7,483 nt of DNA from Streptococcus sp. (GTDB lineage: Bacteria; Bacillota; Bacilli; Lactobacillales; Aerococcaceae): contig JABZYY010000055.1 of the NCBI GenBank assembly GCA_015264885.1, positions 1-7,483 of the forward strand, given 5' to 3'. The number at the start of each line of letters is the position of its first letter. Position 1 is the first letter of the stretch. Positions 1 through 6,418 of the stretch are shown piece by piece. A program made the translations under genes and the position numbers. The notes under the pieces were generated by a model, which ran no database searches, was not told the DNA's origin, and saw only the letters and a list, made by a program, of their open reading frames with translations.

Positions 1-1108
1 GTTTTTATTTTATACAGGAAATGTGAGAGATGAAAATTGGGTTCGCCACCCTTACCAATTAGGGGCACTGATGGATAAAGACGGCCATATTGAAAAACTT
101 GGAAAAGATTTGATCCCTCAGCCTAGTGATGCTACTGGTCACTTTAGAGACCCTCAAATTTTCCAATATAAAGATCATTATTATGCGATTGTAGGTGGTC
201 AAAACCTAGATAAAAAAGGGTTCGTTCGACTCTACCGAGCAATTAATAACGATTATACCAATTGGGAAGAAATTGGAAATCTAGATTTTAAGAATGACAA
301 TACCGCTTATATGATGGAATGTCCGAACTTAGTATTCGTAGATAACAAACCCGTACTCATTTACTGCCCTCAAGGACTAGATAAAGATGTATTCCAATAC
401 GATAATATTTATCCAAACTTATATAAAATCGGAGAAACGTTCGACCCAGAAAATGCAACAATCACACCAGTTTCTGAGCTCCATCAATTAGATTATGGTT
501 TTGACGTCTATGCTACTCAAGCCTTTAATGCACCAGACGGTCGTGCTCTTTGCATTAGCTGGCTTGGATTACCAGATGTTTCTTATCCTAGCGATGTTTA
601 TGAACACCAAGGGATCTTATCATTAGTGAAAGAACTCTCTATTAAAGATGGGAAGTTGTATCAAACTCCTGTTAAAGGAATCGAAAAACTTCGTCAATCT
701 TCGCTTCCATTTAATAAATATATTAAAAACACTTCAAATTGCTATGAGTTAAATCTTAAATTAGAAGGCGATATGATTCATGAATTTGTTCTATTCTCAG
801 ACAAGGATGGCAATGGACTATCTCTCATCTTTAATCTTGTAGATGGTGAGGTTGTAGTTGATCGTAGTAAAGTTGGAGAAGCCTTTGCTACAGAATATAG
901 TAGTGTTCGTACAGCACCAATTGCTCCAGCAGACACTACTGCGCGTATCTTTATTGATAATTCTGTCTTTGAAATCTTTATTAATGATGGAGAAATGGTC
1001 TTTTCTGGTCGTGTCTTCCCTCGCGCGGATCAAACACATATTTCGATCTTGCAAGGTGATCCAACAGGGGTCTATTACCCACTGCTTTCATTTACAAAAC
1101 CAAACTAA
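1..1108 (+). CDS. scrB: Sucrose-6-phosphate hydrolase (GH32), 5'-truncated by window
   Basis: This is a glycoside hydrolase family 32 beta-fructosidase. It most likely hydrolyses sucrose 6-phosphate, imported by a sucrose PTS, to glucose 6-phosphate and fructose in the cytoplasm. The frame is open from base 2 (reading FLFYTGNVRDENWVRHPYQ), so the GTG at 23 is an internal valine and not the start. 368 residues are visible; relatives are about 480 long, so roughly 115 N-terminal residues, including the WMNDPNG nucleophile motif, lie off the left edge. The RDP motif (transition-state stabiliser) is at bases 146-154. The EC motif with the acid/base glutamate is at 317-322. Their 56-residue spacing suits the five-bladed propeller. 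The last ~130 residues form the beta-sandwich domain, with the typical DNSVFEIFIND and GRVFPRA segments. The TAA stop abuts a terminator. ScrB is favoured over secreted invertase or levanase by similarity, but the sugar specificity and the symbol are inferred. Confidence 0.93.
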   Translation, partial: FLFYTGNVRDENWVRHPYQLGALMDKDGHIEKLGKDLIPQPSDATGHFRDPQIFQYKDHYYAIVGGQNLDKKGFVRLYRAINNDYTNWEEIGNLDFKNDNTAYMMECPNLVFVDNKPVLIYCPQGLDKDVFQYDNIYPNLYKIGETFDPENATITPVSELHQLDYGFDVYATQAFNAPDGRALCISWLGLPDVSYPSDVYEHQGILSLVKELSIKDGKLYQTPVKGIEKLRQSSLPFNKYIKNTSNCYELNLKLEGDMIHEFVLFSDKDGNGLSLIFNLVDGEVVVDRSKVGEAFATEYSSVRTAPIAPADTTARIFIDNSVFEIFINDGEMVFSGRVFPRADQTHISILQGDPTGVYYPLLSFTKPN

Positions 1109-1139
1109 AAAAAGAAGATCCGATAGGATCTTCTTTTTT
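1108..1139. terminator. Bidirectional intrinsic terminator between scrB and MATE gene
   Basis: This is a perfect 14-bp inverted repeat (1108-1121 with 1126-1139) around a GATA loop. The core is GAAGATCC/GGATCTTC, flanked by A-runs on the left and T-runs on the right. Read on + it is a hairpin with a U-tract ending scrB; read on - it gives a U-run of eight ending the MATE gene. The scrB stop (1106-1108) touches the stem base and the MATE stop (1138-1140 on -) lies partly within it, so one element serves both convergent genes. Confidence 0.93.
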
Positions 1140-2493
1140 ATGCTTCAACTAATCGGTGAATCCATTTTCCAGAAAAGACTCTTCGTAATCCAATAAAGGC
1201 TTTAGATAACTCTTCAACACCAGCGCAGATAACAACTAATTGTACTGGGAAGTGCCATACTGCAGCAGCAAGTAACGCTAAAGGTACTCCTATCAGCCAA
1301 ACACAAGCCATTTCGAGTTTCATACCGTACTGCGTATCTCCACCACCTCGAAGAATCCCTACCAAGATAATTGAGTTTAATGTTTTAAATACGAAAATCA
1401 CACCCATAATTTGGAGTAATTGTTGACCGATAAGGAACACTTCAGGACTTAGATGTGCAAACATTAATAGTGTCCAATGTGGTGTTAGGCTTTGAATACC
1501 ACCAATGACCACTCCAACAACAAGGGAAATCGTAACAAAGCGTTTCGCCTCTTTTTGAGCTTGTTCGACTTCGTTACGTCCCACTCGGTTTCCAAGCATA
1601 ATACTGCAGCTACTACCAATTCCTCGAACAAGAATAAAGGAAAGGTTTTGCACGGCAACCGCCACTTGAATCGCTGCGGTCGCCTGTGTTCCAACCATTG
1701 CGTACGCTGCATTATAAAACACTTGTCCAAGTGCCCAGAATGTTTCATTAATAATAACTGGATACGTTGTAATCCAATAATTCATCCATAGGCCCTTTGA
1801 TATATGATGCCAGTATCGACCGATTGGAAGTCGGATTGGTCCACTGTATGAAAATACCACAACAAAAAGAACACTCACTTCCACGACACGAGCAATTAAA
1901 GTAGCTACTGCAGCACCAACAACACCAAGAGCTGGTGCCCCAAATTTACCGAAAATAAATACATAGTTAAAGAATGCATTTGTAATAAAGCTACAAATCG
2001 TCGCAACAAGTGGCACTTTAGGACTACCAGTCGTACGAAGAGCGTTTGTCATCGCAAAACTCCACGCTGTAAATACATAACTTAAAGCAGCCACACGTAA
2101 GTAATCCCCGCCGGCTTGAATCACCAGTGGATCCTTTGTAAAAATATGTAAAATTTCATATGGGAATAATAACCCAAGAAGCATGAACACAACGCTGACA
2201 ACTGTTGATAAAATCAGTGACATTTGATTGACTTCTTGAACTTTATGCGTATTCCTGATTCCCCAATATTGCGAAAACAGCACTGCCGAACCTGTATGAA
2301 TCCCAAAGCAAATTAATGTAAATAAGAAAAATACTTGGTTTGCAAGACCTACTCCCGCGATACTAGCATCCCCAAGAGAGGAAATCATAATTGTATCTAG
2401 CGTATTCAAAAATGACGTTAATAAGCTTTGTAGCGATACCGGAATTGCGATCGCAAGCATTTGTCTATAAAAATGTTTGTTTTCTTTTTCCAT
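1138..2493 (-). CDS. MATE-family efflux transporter, NorM/DinF-like
   Basis: A 451-residue, very hydrophobic protein with the layout of a 12-helix MATE antiporter, the family that exports cationic drugs or metabolites in exchange for Na+ or H+. It shows two related halves. The first helix carries IAIPVSLQSLLTSFLNTLDT (residues 15-34), followed by GDASIAGVGLANQ near residue 41. The second half has GTQATAAIQVAVAVQNL near 268 and the characteristic LRGGGDTQYG at 381-390. A basic C-terminal tail (GLRRVFSGKW) follows the last helix. The length is normal. The start is supported by AGAAAGGGG six bases upstream. It lies 56 bases downstream of lepA on the same strand but behind a hairpin terminator, and I find no convincing promoter in that gap. 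It ends inside the terminator shared with scrB. The substrate cannot be predicted. Confidence 0.93.
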   Translation of the reverse strand: MEKENKHFYRQMLAIAIPVSLQSLLTSFLNTLDTIMISSLGDASIAGVGLANQVFFLFTLICFGIHTGSAVLFSQYWGIRNTHKVQEVNQMSLILSTVVSVVFMLLGLLFPYEILHIFTKDPLVIQAGGDYLRVAALSYVFTAWSFAMTNALRTTGSPKVPLVATICSFITNAFFNYVFIFGKFGAPALGVVGAAVATLIARVVEVSVLFVVVFSYSGPIRLPIGRYWHHISKGLWMNYWITTYPVIINETFWALGQVFYNAAYAMVGTQATAAIQVAVAVQNLSFILVRGIGSSCSIMLGNRVGRNEVEQAQKEAKRFVTISLVVGVVIGGIQSLTPHWTLLMFAHLSPEVFLIGQQLLQIMGVIFVFKTLNSIILVGILRGGGDTQYGMKLEMACVWLIGVPLALLAAAVWHFPVQLVVICAGVEELSKAFIGLRRVFSGKWIHRLVEA

Positions 2494-2499
2494 TACTAT

Positions 2500-2508
2500 C
2501 CCCTTTCT
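2500..2508 (-). promoter_or_regulatory. Ribosome binding site of the MATE gene
   Basis: On the minus strand this reads AGAAAGGGG and ends six bases before the ATG at 2493-2491. AGAAAGG is complementary to the CCUUUCU end of the 16S anti-Shine-Dalgarno region, which fixes the start. Its AAAGGG core is also complementary to the CCCTTT in the 3' arm of the hairpin just upstream, so the site could be masked when that arm is free. Confidence 0.75.
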
Positions 2509-2515
2509 TTGAAAT

Positions 2516-2542
2516 TAAAAGGGCGCTATTAACGCCCTTTTA
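2516..2542 (-). terminator. Intrinsic terminator after lepA
   Basis: A 10-bp perfect stem (2533-2542 with 2516-2525; TAAAAGGGCG/CGCCCTTTTA) encloses a 7-base loop. On the minus strand it is followed by TTTTAATTTC, a moderate and interrupted U-tract. It starts seven bases after the lepA stop codon (2550-2552) and lies wholly between lepA and the MATE start. The weak U-tract suggests partial termination, letting some transcripts run into the MATE gene. It is less perfect than the two convergent terminators in this window. Confidence 0.8.
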
Positions 2543-2549
2543 CAACTCA

Positions 2550-4379
2550 TTATTTTTCTTCTTCGTTAAGGTTTAGAACTGACATGAAGGCTTCTTGCGG
2601 AACTTCAACAGAACCCACTTGCTTCATACGTTTCTTCCCTTCTTTTTGTTTCTCTAACAGTTTACGTTTACGTGAAATATCCCCACCGTAACATTTTGCA
2701 AGTACGTTTTTACGCAATGCTTTAATGTTTGTACGAGATAAAATCTTATTCCCAATCGCTGCTTGAATTGGAACTTCGAATTGTTGACGAGGAATCAGTT
2801 TTCTAAGCTTCTCTGTAATTGCCTTACCACGATTATAAGCAAATTCCTTATGCACAATAATACTTAAGGCATCGACTACTTCACCATTTAACATGATATC
2901 CATCTTCACAAGGTTGCTTGCACGGTATCCGATTAAATCGTAATCAAGAGACGCATAGCCTTTTGTGCTTGATTTTAATGAATCAAAGAAATCGAAGATG
3001 ATTTCTGAAAGTGGCATTTCGTAAATCACGTTTACACGATATTCATCTAAGTAATCCATTGTCACAAACGTTCCACGTTTACGTTGGCAAATATCCATAA
3101 CACTACCTACGTATTCATTTGGTACCATGATAGATGCTTTTACGTAAGGCTCTTCGATCGATTGTACACTAGATTGGTCTGGCATTTCAGCAGGGTTTGA
3201 AACCACCACTTCTGTACCGTCAGTCTTTTGTACATGATAAATTACAGACGGAGCTGTTGTAATCAAATCTAAGTCGAATTCACGCTCTAAACGTTCTTGA
3301 ATAACGTCCATATGAAGTAATCCTAAGAAACCACAACGGAAACCAAATCCAAGCGCTTGTGATGTTTCTGCTTCAAATTGAAGCGCCGCATCATTTAACT
3401 GTAATTTTTCTAACGCATCACGTAAGTCATTATATTTCGATGAATCGATTGGATATAAACCACAGTATACCATCGGATTCATTTTACGATATCCATCTAA
3501 CGGTTCAGCTGCAGGATTGTTGGCTAAAGTAACAGTATCCCCTACACGAGTATCTTGGATAGTCTTGATGGAAGCCGTAATATAACCTACATCCCCAACC
3601 ATTAAGTAATCGCGACTGATTGGTTTTGGAGAGAAAATACCGACATCCACTACATCAAAAGTCTTTCCATTACTCATTAATTGAATCTTATCGCCAGGTT
3701 TAACAATACCGTTTTGAATACGGACATTTAAGACAACCCCACGATACGCATCATAGACTGAGTCAAAAATCAGCGCTTGTAATGGTGCTTCTAAGTCTCC
3801 AGTTGGTGCAGGAACCTTTTCTACAATTTGTTCTAAGATTTCTGGAATCCCAATCCCAACTTTAGCACTGGCAAGAACAGCATCACTTGCATCAATTCCA
3901 ATAACATCTTCTATTTCCGTACGAACACGTTCTGGGTCCGCTGCAGGAAGGTCAATCTTATTGATAACTGGTATGATTTCTAAGTCGTTATCGATGGCTA
4001 AATACACATTCGCTAATGTTTGTGCTTCAATCCCTTGAGCAGCATCTACGACAAGAATCGCACCTTCACAGGCTGCTAAACTTCGTGATACTTCATAAGA
4101 GAAGTCCACGTGCCCTGGAGTGTCGATTAAGTGGAAAATATACTCCGTACCGTCTTTTGCATCATATGTTAATTCGACGGCATTTAATTTAATCGTAATC
4201 CCACGTTCTCTTTCAAGATCCATTGAGTCTAATAGTTGGTCTTGCATTTCACGGTCAGCAACAGTATCAGTCGCTTGCAAAATACGATCGGCCAACGTTG
4301 ACTTCCCGTGGTCTATATGCGCAATAATCGAGAAGTTTCGAATGCGCTTCTGTCTTTCTTTCATTTCTTTTAAATTCAT
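2550..4379 (-). CDS. lepA: Elongation factor 4 (LepA), ribosome-associated GTPase
   Basis: LepA/EF4 is a translational GTPase related to EF-G. It has been described as back-translocating stalled ribosomes and as influencing initiation and 30S assembly; it acts on the 70S ribosome and can associate with the membrane. All G-motifs are present: AHIDHGKS (residues 20-27), RGITI (59-63, switch I), DTPGH (86-90, with the catalytic His), NKID (140-143) and SAK (171-173). An EF-G-like beta-barrel and domains III/V follow. The diagnostic LepA C-terminal domain carries [20 protein letters not shown] at residues 562-581. At 609 residues it is a normal full length. The start has AAGGAGT five bases upstream (4385-4391). 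mgtE ends 51 bases upstream with no terminator, so co-transcription is likely. In many Lactobacillales lepA directly follows dnaJ; here mgtE and a divergent gene intervene. Confidence 0.99.
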   Translation of the reverse strand: MNLKEMKERQKRIRNFSIIAHIDHGKSTLADRILQATDTVADREMQDQLLDSMDLERERGITIKLNAVELTYDAKDGTEYIFHLIDTPGHVDFSYEVSRSLAACEGAILVVDAAQGIEAQTLANVYLAIDNDLEIIPVINKIDLPAADPERVRTEIEDVIGIDASDAVLASAKVGIGIPEILEQIVEKVPAPTGDLEAPLQALIFDSVYDAYRGVVLNVRIQNGIVKPGDKIQLMSNGKTFDVVDVGIFSPKPISRDYLMVGDVGYITASIKTIQDTRVGDTVTLANNPAAEPLDGYRKMNPMVYCGLYPIDSSKYNDLRDALEKLQLNDAALQFEAETSQALGFGFRCGFLGLLHMDVIQERLEREFDLDLITTAPSVIYHVQKTDGTEVVVSNPAEMPDQSSVQSIEEPYVKASIMVPNEYVGSVMDICQRKRGTFVTMDYLDEYRVNVIYEMPLSEIIFDFFDSLKSSTKGYASLDYDLIGYRASNLVKMDIMLNGEVVDALSIIVHKEFAYNRGKAITEKLRKLIPRQQFEVPIQAAIGNKILSRTNIKALRKNVLAKCYGGDISRKRKLLEKQKEGKKRMKQVGSVEVPQEAFMSVLNLNEEEK

Positions 4380-4430
4380 GAATAACTCCTTAATACACTA
4401 CTACAATAAAATTCAAATCATTCTATCAAA

Positions 4431-5762
4431 CTACAATAATAATGGCAAGAACAATTCAGCTAAGTATAAGAAAATAAAGAATCCTAATACGTCTGTAGCT
4501 GTTGTTACAAAAATCGTTGATGAAATGGCTGGGTCTAGATTTAGTTTCTTCAAAAGTAAAGGTACGAAGAATCCGAAGAACGCCCCTACCATTAAGTTCA
4601 TCGCCATCGCTAAAATAACGATAATCGATAAGAAAAAGTTTTGATATGGGATGTAGAGCGCAATCGCTGCAAAAATCCCTGTGATAATTCCGTTGACTAA
4701 TCCAAGCCAAATTTCATTTAATACATACTTCTTGTCTTTTTCCCACGTTAATTGTCCAATCGCTACCTCTTGGATAACGAGTGCTAATGTTTGAGAGGCT
4801 GAGTTTCCACCCATCCCAGTAATAATTGGCATTGCGACCGCAAGAACTACCACTTGTTCGATGGTATCTTGGAATAAACCGACAACTGCACTCGCCATAA
4901 AGGCAGTTATCAAGTTAATCAATAGCCAAGGTGTCCGTTTTCGAATCGATTCATTAAAAGGTCCACCGATTCGTTCTGTTCCTTCAACCCCGCTGATTAA
5001 TAACATATCTTCGTGGTGCTCTTCTTGCAAGACGTGAACGATATCATCGATGGTGATGATCCCAAGTAACACATTTTGCTTATTGACTACAGGTACAACA
5101 GATAAGTCGTACTTCGTTGAAATACGAGCCACTTCTTCTTGGTCTTCTTCTGGTAAAACAGAGATGATATTCGTATGCATCACGTCATGTAAACTCTCGT
5201 CTAAATCGTGTGTAAATAGATCGCGAATATCAATCCAACCGATTAATTTCCGTTGTAAACTCGTCACAAAAATAATGTTAATGACTTCTGAGTTTGGAGA
5301 AATCTCTCTTAATTTAGATAATGTTTCTTCAACGGTTAAGTGTTCTTTTACCGTAATGTACTCAGTGGTCATAATCCCTCCGGCAGTATCCGGAGCGTAA
5401 TTTAACATCGTTTGGATATCATCTTGAGAACTTTGTTTCATCATATTGATGTAACGTTTACGGATTCCAACAGGTAAATTTCCTAAAATATCCACGACAT
5501 CATCGTTTGACATTTGTTGGAATAGTAAAGCTACCCGTCTAAATGGGAGTTTCTCAAGCATTCGTAATTGGAATTCAGGTTCAGCAACTTCTAAGATTGA
5601 AGCTAATCTGGTATTTGAGATAGAGAACATGAAATTCTTTAAAACATCATCATCGACTTCTTCTAACGCCAAGGCGATATCAATTGGATAATTCTCATTA
5701 AAAAGCTCTCTAATTTTCTTAACGTCTTTATTAGAAACAATTAAAGCGATATTATCTTTCAT
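4431..5762 (-). CDS. mgtE: Magnesium transporter MgtE
   Basis: MgtE is a dimeric, Mg2+-gated Mg2+ channel of the cytoplasmic membrane. The 443-residue product has the full layout. An N-terminal helical MgtE_N domain covers about residues 20-125. A pair of CBS domains follows (about 130-253), starting at MTTEYITV and including DIRDLF and TIDDIV. A connecting plug helix lies near 255-275. Five transmembrane helices run from about 278 to the end. The pore-region GGN is at 318-320, within MPIITGMGGNSASQ. The selectivity-site aspartate is in ATDVLGFF (Asp424), corresponding to the conserved Asp of the Thermus thermophilus protein. The MgtE_N and CBS acidic residues that sense cytosolic Mg2+ appear present. 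AAAGGAG seven bases upstream supports the start. The leader is only about 25 bases, too short for an M-box riboswitch, so gating of the protein itself may be the main control. Likely co-transcribed with lepA. Confidence 0.97.
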   Translation of the reverse strand: MKDNIALIVSNKDVKKIRELFNENYPIDIALALEEVDDDVLKNFMFSISNTRLASILEVAEPEFQLRMLEKLPFRRVALLFQQMSNDDVVDILGNLPVGIRKRYINMMKQSSQDDIQTMLNYAPDTAGGIMTTEYITVKEHLTVEETLSKLREISPNSEVINIIFVTSLQRKLIGWIDIRDLFTHDLDESLHDVMHTNIISVLPEEDQEEVARISTKYDLSVVPVVNKQNVLLGIITIDDIVHVLQEEHHEDMLLISGVEGTERIGGPFNESIRKRTPWLLINLITAFMASAVVGLFQDTIEQVVVLAVAMPIITGMGGNSASQTLALVIQEVAIGQLTWEKDKKYVLNEIWLGLVNGIITGIFAAIALYIPYQNFFLSIIVILAMAMNLMVGAFFGFFVPLLLKKLNLDPAISSTIFVTTATDVLGFFIFLYLAELFLPLLL

Positions 5763-5792
5763 GACTCTTCTCCTTTCTTTTCCAATAGTACT

Positions 5793-5822
5793 AGTATAGC
5801 ATAATTACCGTTCTATCAACAA
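5793..5822 (-). promoter_or_regulatory. Predicted sigma-A promoter for mgtE (extended -10)
   Basis: On the minus strand the -10 is TATACT (5793-5798), preceded by TGC, giving the TGn extended -10 motif. The -35 is ambiguous: TTGATA (5814-5819) at 15-base spacing or TTGTTG (5817-5822) at 18. The extended -10 makes a poor -35 acceptable. Transcription would start near 5786, leaving a leader of about 25 bases. The 8-bp palindrome TAGTACTA (5786-5793) overlaps the start region. Confidence 0.65.
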
Positions 5823-5851
5823 TTCACAAGTAGAAAAAGTTACGCTATAAT
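5823..5851 (+). promoter_or_regulatory. Predicted sigma-A promoter for the DUF985 gene
   Basis: TTCACA (5823-5828, five of six matches to TTGACA) and a perfect TATAAT (5846-5851) are separated by the ideal 17 bases. Transcription would start about 5858, some 20 bases before the ATG, allowing only the ribosome binding site in the leader. The -35 hexamer begins one base after the end of the candidate mgtE -35, so the two divergent promoters are back to back. Confidence 0.82.
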
Positions 5852-5879
5852 AATAGAAAATAATGACTGGAGGTCTCCT

Positions 5880-6374
5880 ATGAAAACGAAAGAAGAATGG
5901 ATTAAAGAATTAGACTTAGAACCACATGTGGAAGGTGGTTATTTCCGTCAGACTTATAAAGCGATTGAAACAGTAGAATTACCAGATAATCGTATCCGTG
6001 CACTCTCCACCTCTATTCTGTTTTTATTAACGAATCAAAACCCATCTCATTTCCATTTACTTTCTTCTGATGAGATTTGGTACTATCACTTCGGTCATGC
6101 GCTTACCGTGCATATGATTCATCCAGATGGTACATATGTAGCGGTTGAGATTGGACCTGGAAACGGACAAAAGCTCCAATTTACAGTTCCTGCTGGAGTC
6201 ATCTTTGGATCTACTATTGAATCGGACAACGAAGAAGACTTTGCGATTGTGAGTTGTAGCGTTACTCCTGGTTTTGAATACGAAGACTTCAAACTCTATA
6301 CACAAGACGAATTATTAGAGAAATATCCTGAGCACGAAGGAATTATTCGTCGCCTTGCTGTTACTTCTAAATAA
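5880..6374 (+). CDS. DUF985 / cupin_5 family protein (YML079W-like), function unknown
   Basis: A 164-residue soluble protein, without signal peptide or membrane segment, with the conserved DUF985 (cupin superfamily 5) pattern. It has EPHVEGGYFRQTY near the N-terminus (HVEGG at 16-20), ALSTSILFLL (41-50), SHFHLLSSDEIWYYH (56-70), VPAGVIFG (103-110), CSVTPGFEYEDF (126-137) and ELLEKYPEHEGIIRRL near the end. His57, His59, Glu65 and His70 are where a cupin pocket would place its ligands, but the family's structurally known members have no agreed substrate, so no reaction is assigned. The length matches the family. TGGAGG (5868-5873) six bases before the ATG fixes the start. It has its own strong promoter, diverges from mgtE and converges on dnaJ, so it is a single-gene unit with no operon partner to hint at function. 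Confidence 0.88.
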   Translation: MKTKEEWIKELDLEPHVEGGYFRQTYKAIETVELPDNRIRALSTSILFLLTNQNPSHFHLLSSDEIWYYHFGHALTVHMIHPDGTYVAVEIGPGNGQKLQFTVPAGVIFGSTIESDNEEDFAIVSCSVTPGFEYEDFKLYTQDELLEKYPEHEGIIRRLAVTSK

Positions 6375-6378
6375 AGTA

Positions 6379-6414
6379 AAAAAGAACTTAGCAACCAAAT
6401 GCTAAGTTCTTTTT
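6379..6414. terminator. Bidirectional intrinsic terminator between DUF985 gene and dnaJ
   Basis: A perfect 15-bp stem (6379-6393 with 6400-6414) has the core GAACTTAGCA/TGCTAAGTTC, a six-base loop ACCAAA, an A-run on its left and a T-run on its right. It therefore gives a U-tract in both directions. It begins four bases after the DUF985 stop (6372-6374) and, on the minus strand, four bases after the dnaJ stop (6421-6419). Confidence 0.94.
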
Positions 6415-6418
6415 CTAT

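Noticed and set aside
23..1108. GTG at 23 as the start of the GH32 gene
   Set aside because: The frame stays open to base 2 and encodes conserved family sequence (LFYTGN) before the GTG, and a 361-residue protein would lack the NDPNG nucleophile motif. The gene is cut by the window edge.
858..1196. A 112-codon open frame on + overlapping the scrB end, terminator and MATE end
   Set aside because: It is out of frame with scrB, runs through the terminator hairpin, and has no family resemblance.
2494..2549. A sigma-A promoter for the MATE gene in the gap after lepA
   Set aside because: TTGTAA is present on the minus strand but no acceptable -10 hexamer follows at 15-19 bases, and the hairpin fills the space.
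4120..4644. A 174-codon open frame on + across the lepA start and the mgtE end
   Set aside because: It lies antisense to two clear genes and spans their gap. It lacks a ribosome binding site, and its composition is that of a reverse complement of coding sequence.
5763..5879. M-box or other riboswitch in front of mgtE
   Set aside because: The predicted promoter leaves only about 25 bases of leader and there is no terminator/antiterminator pair.
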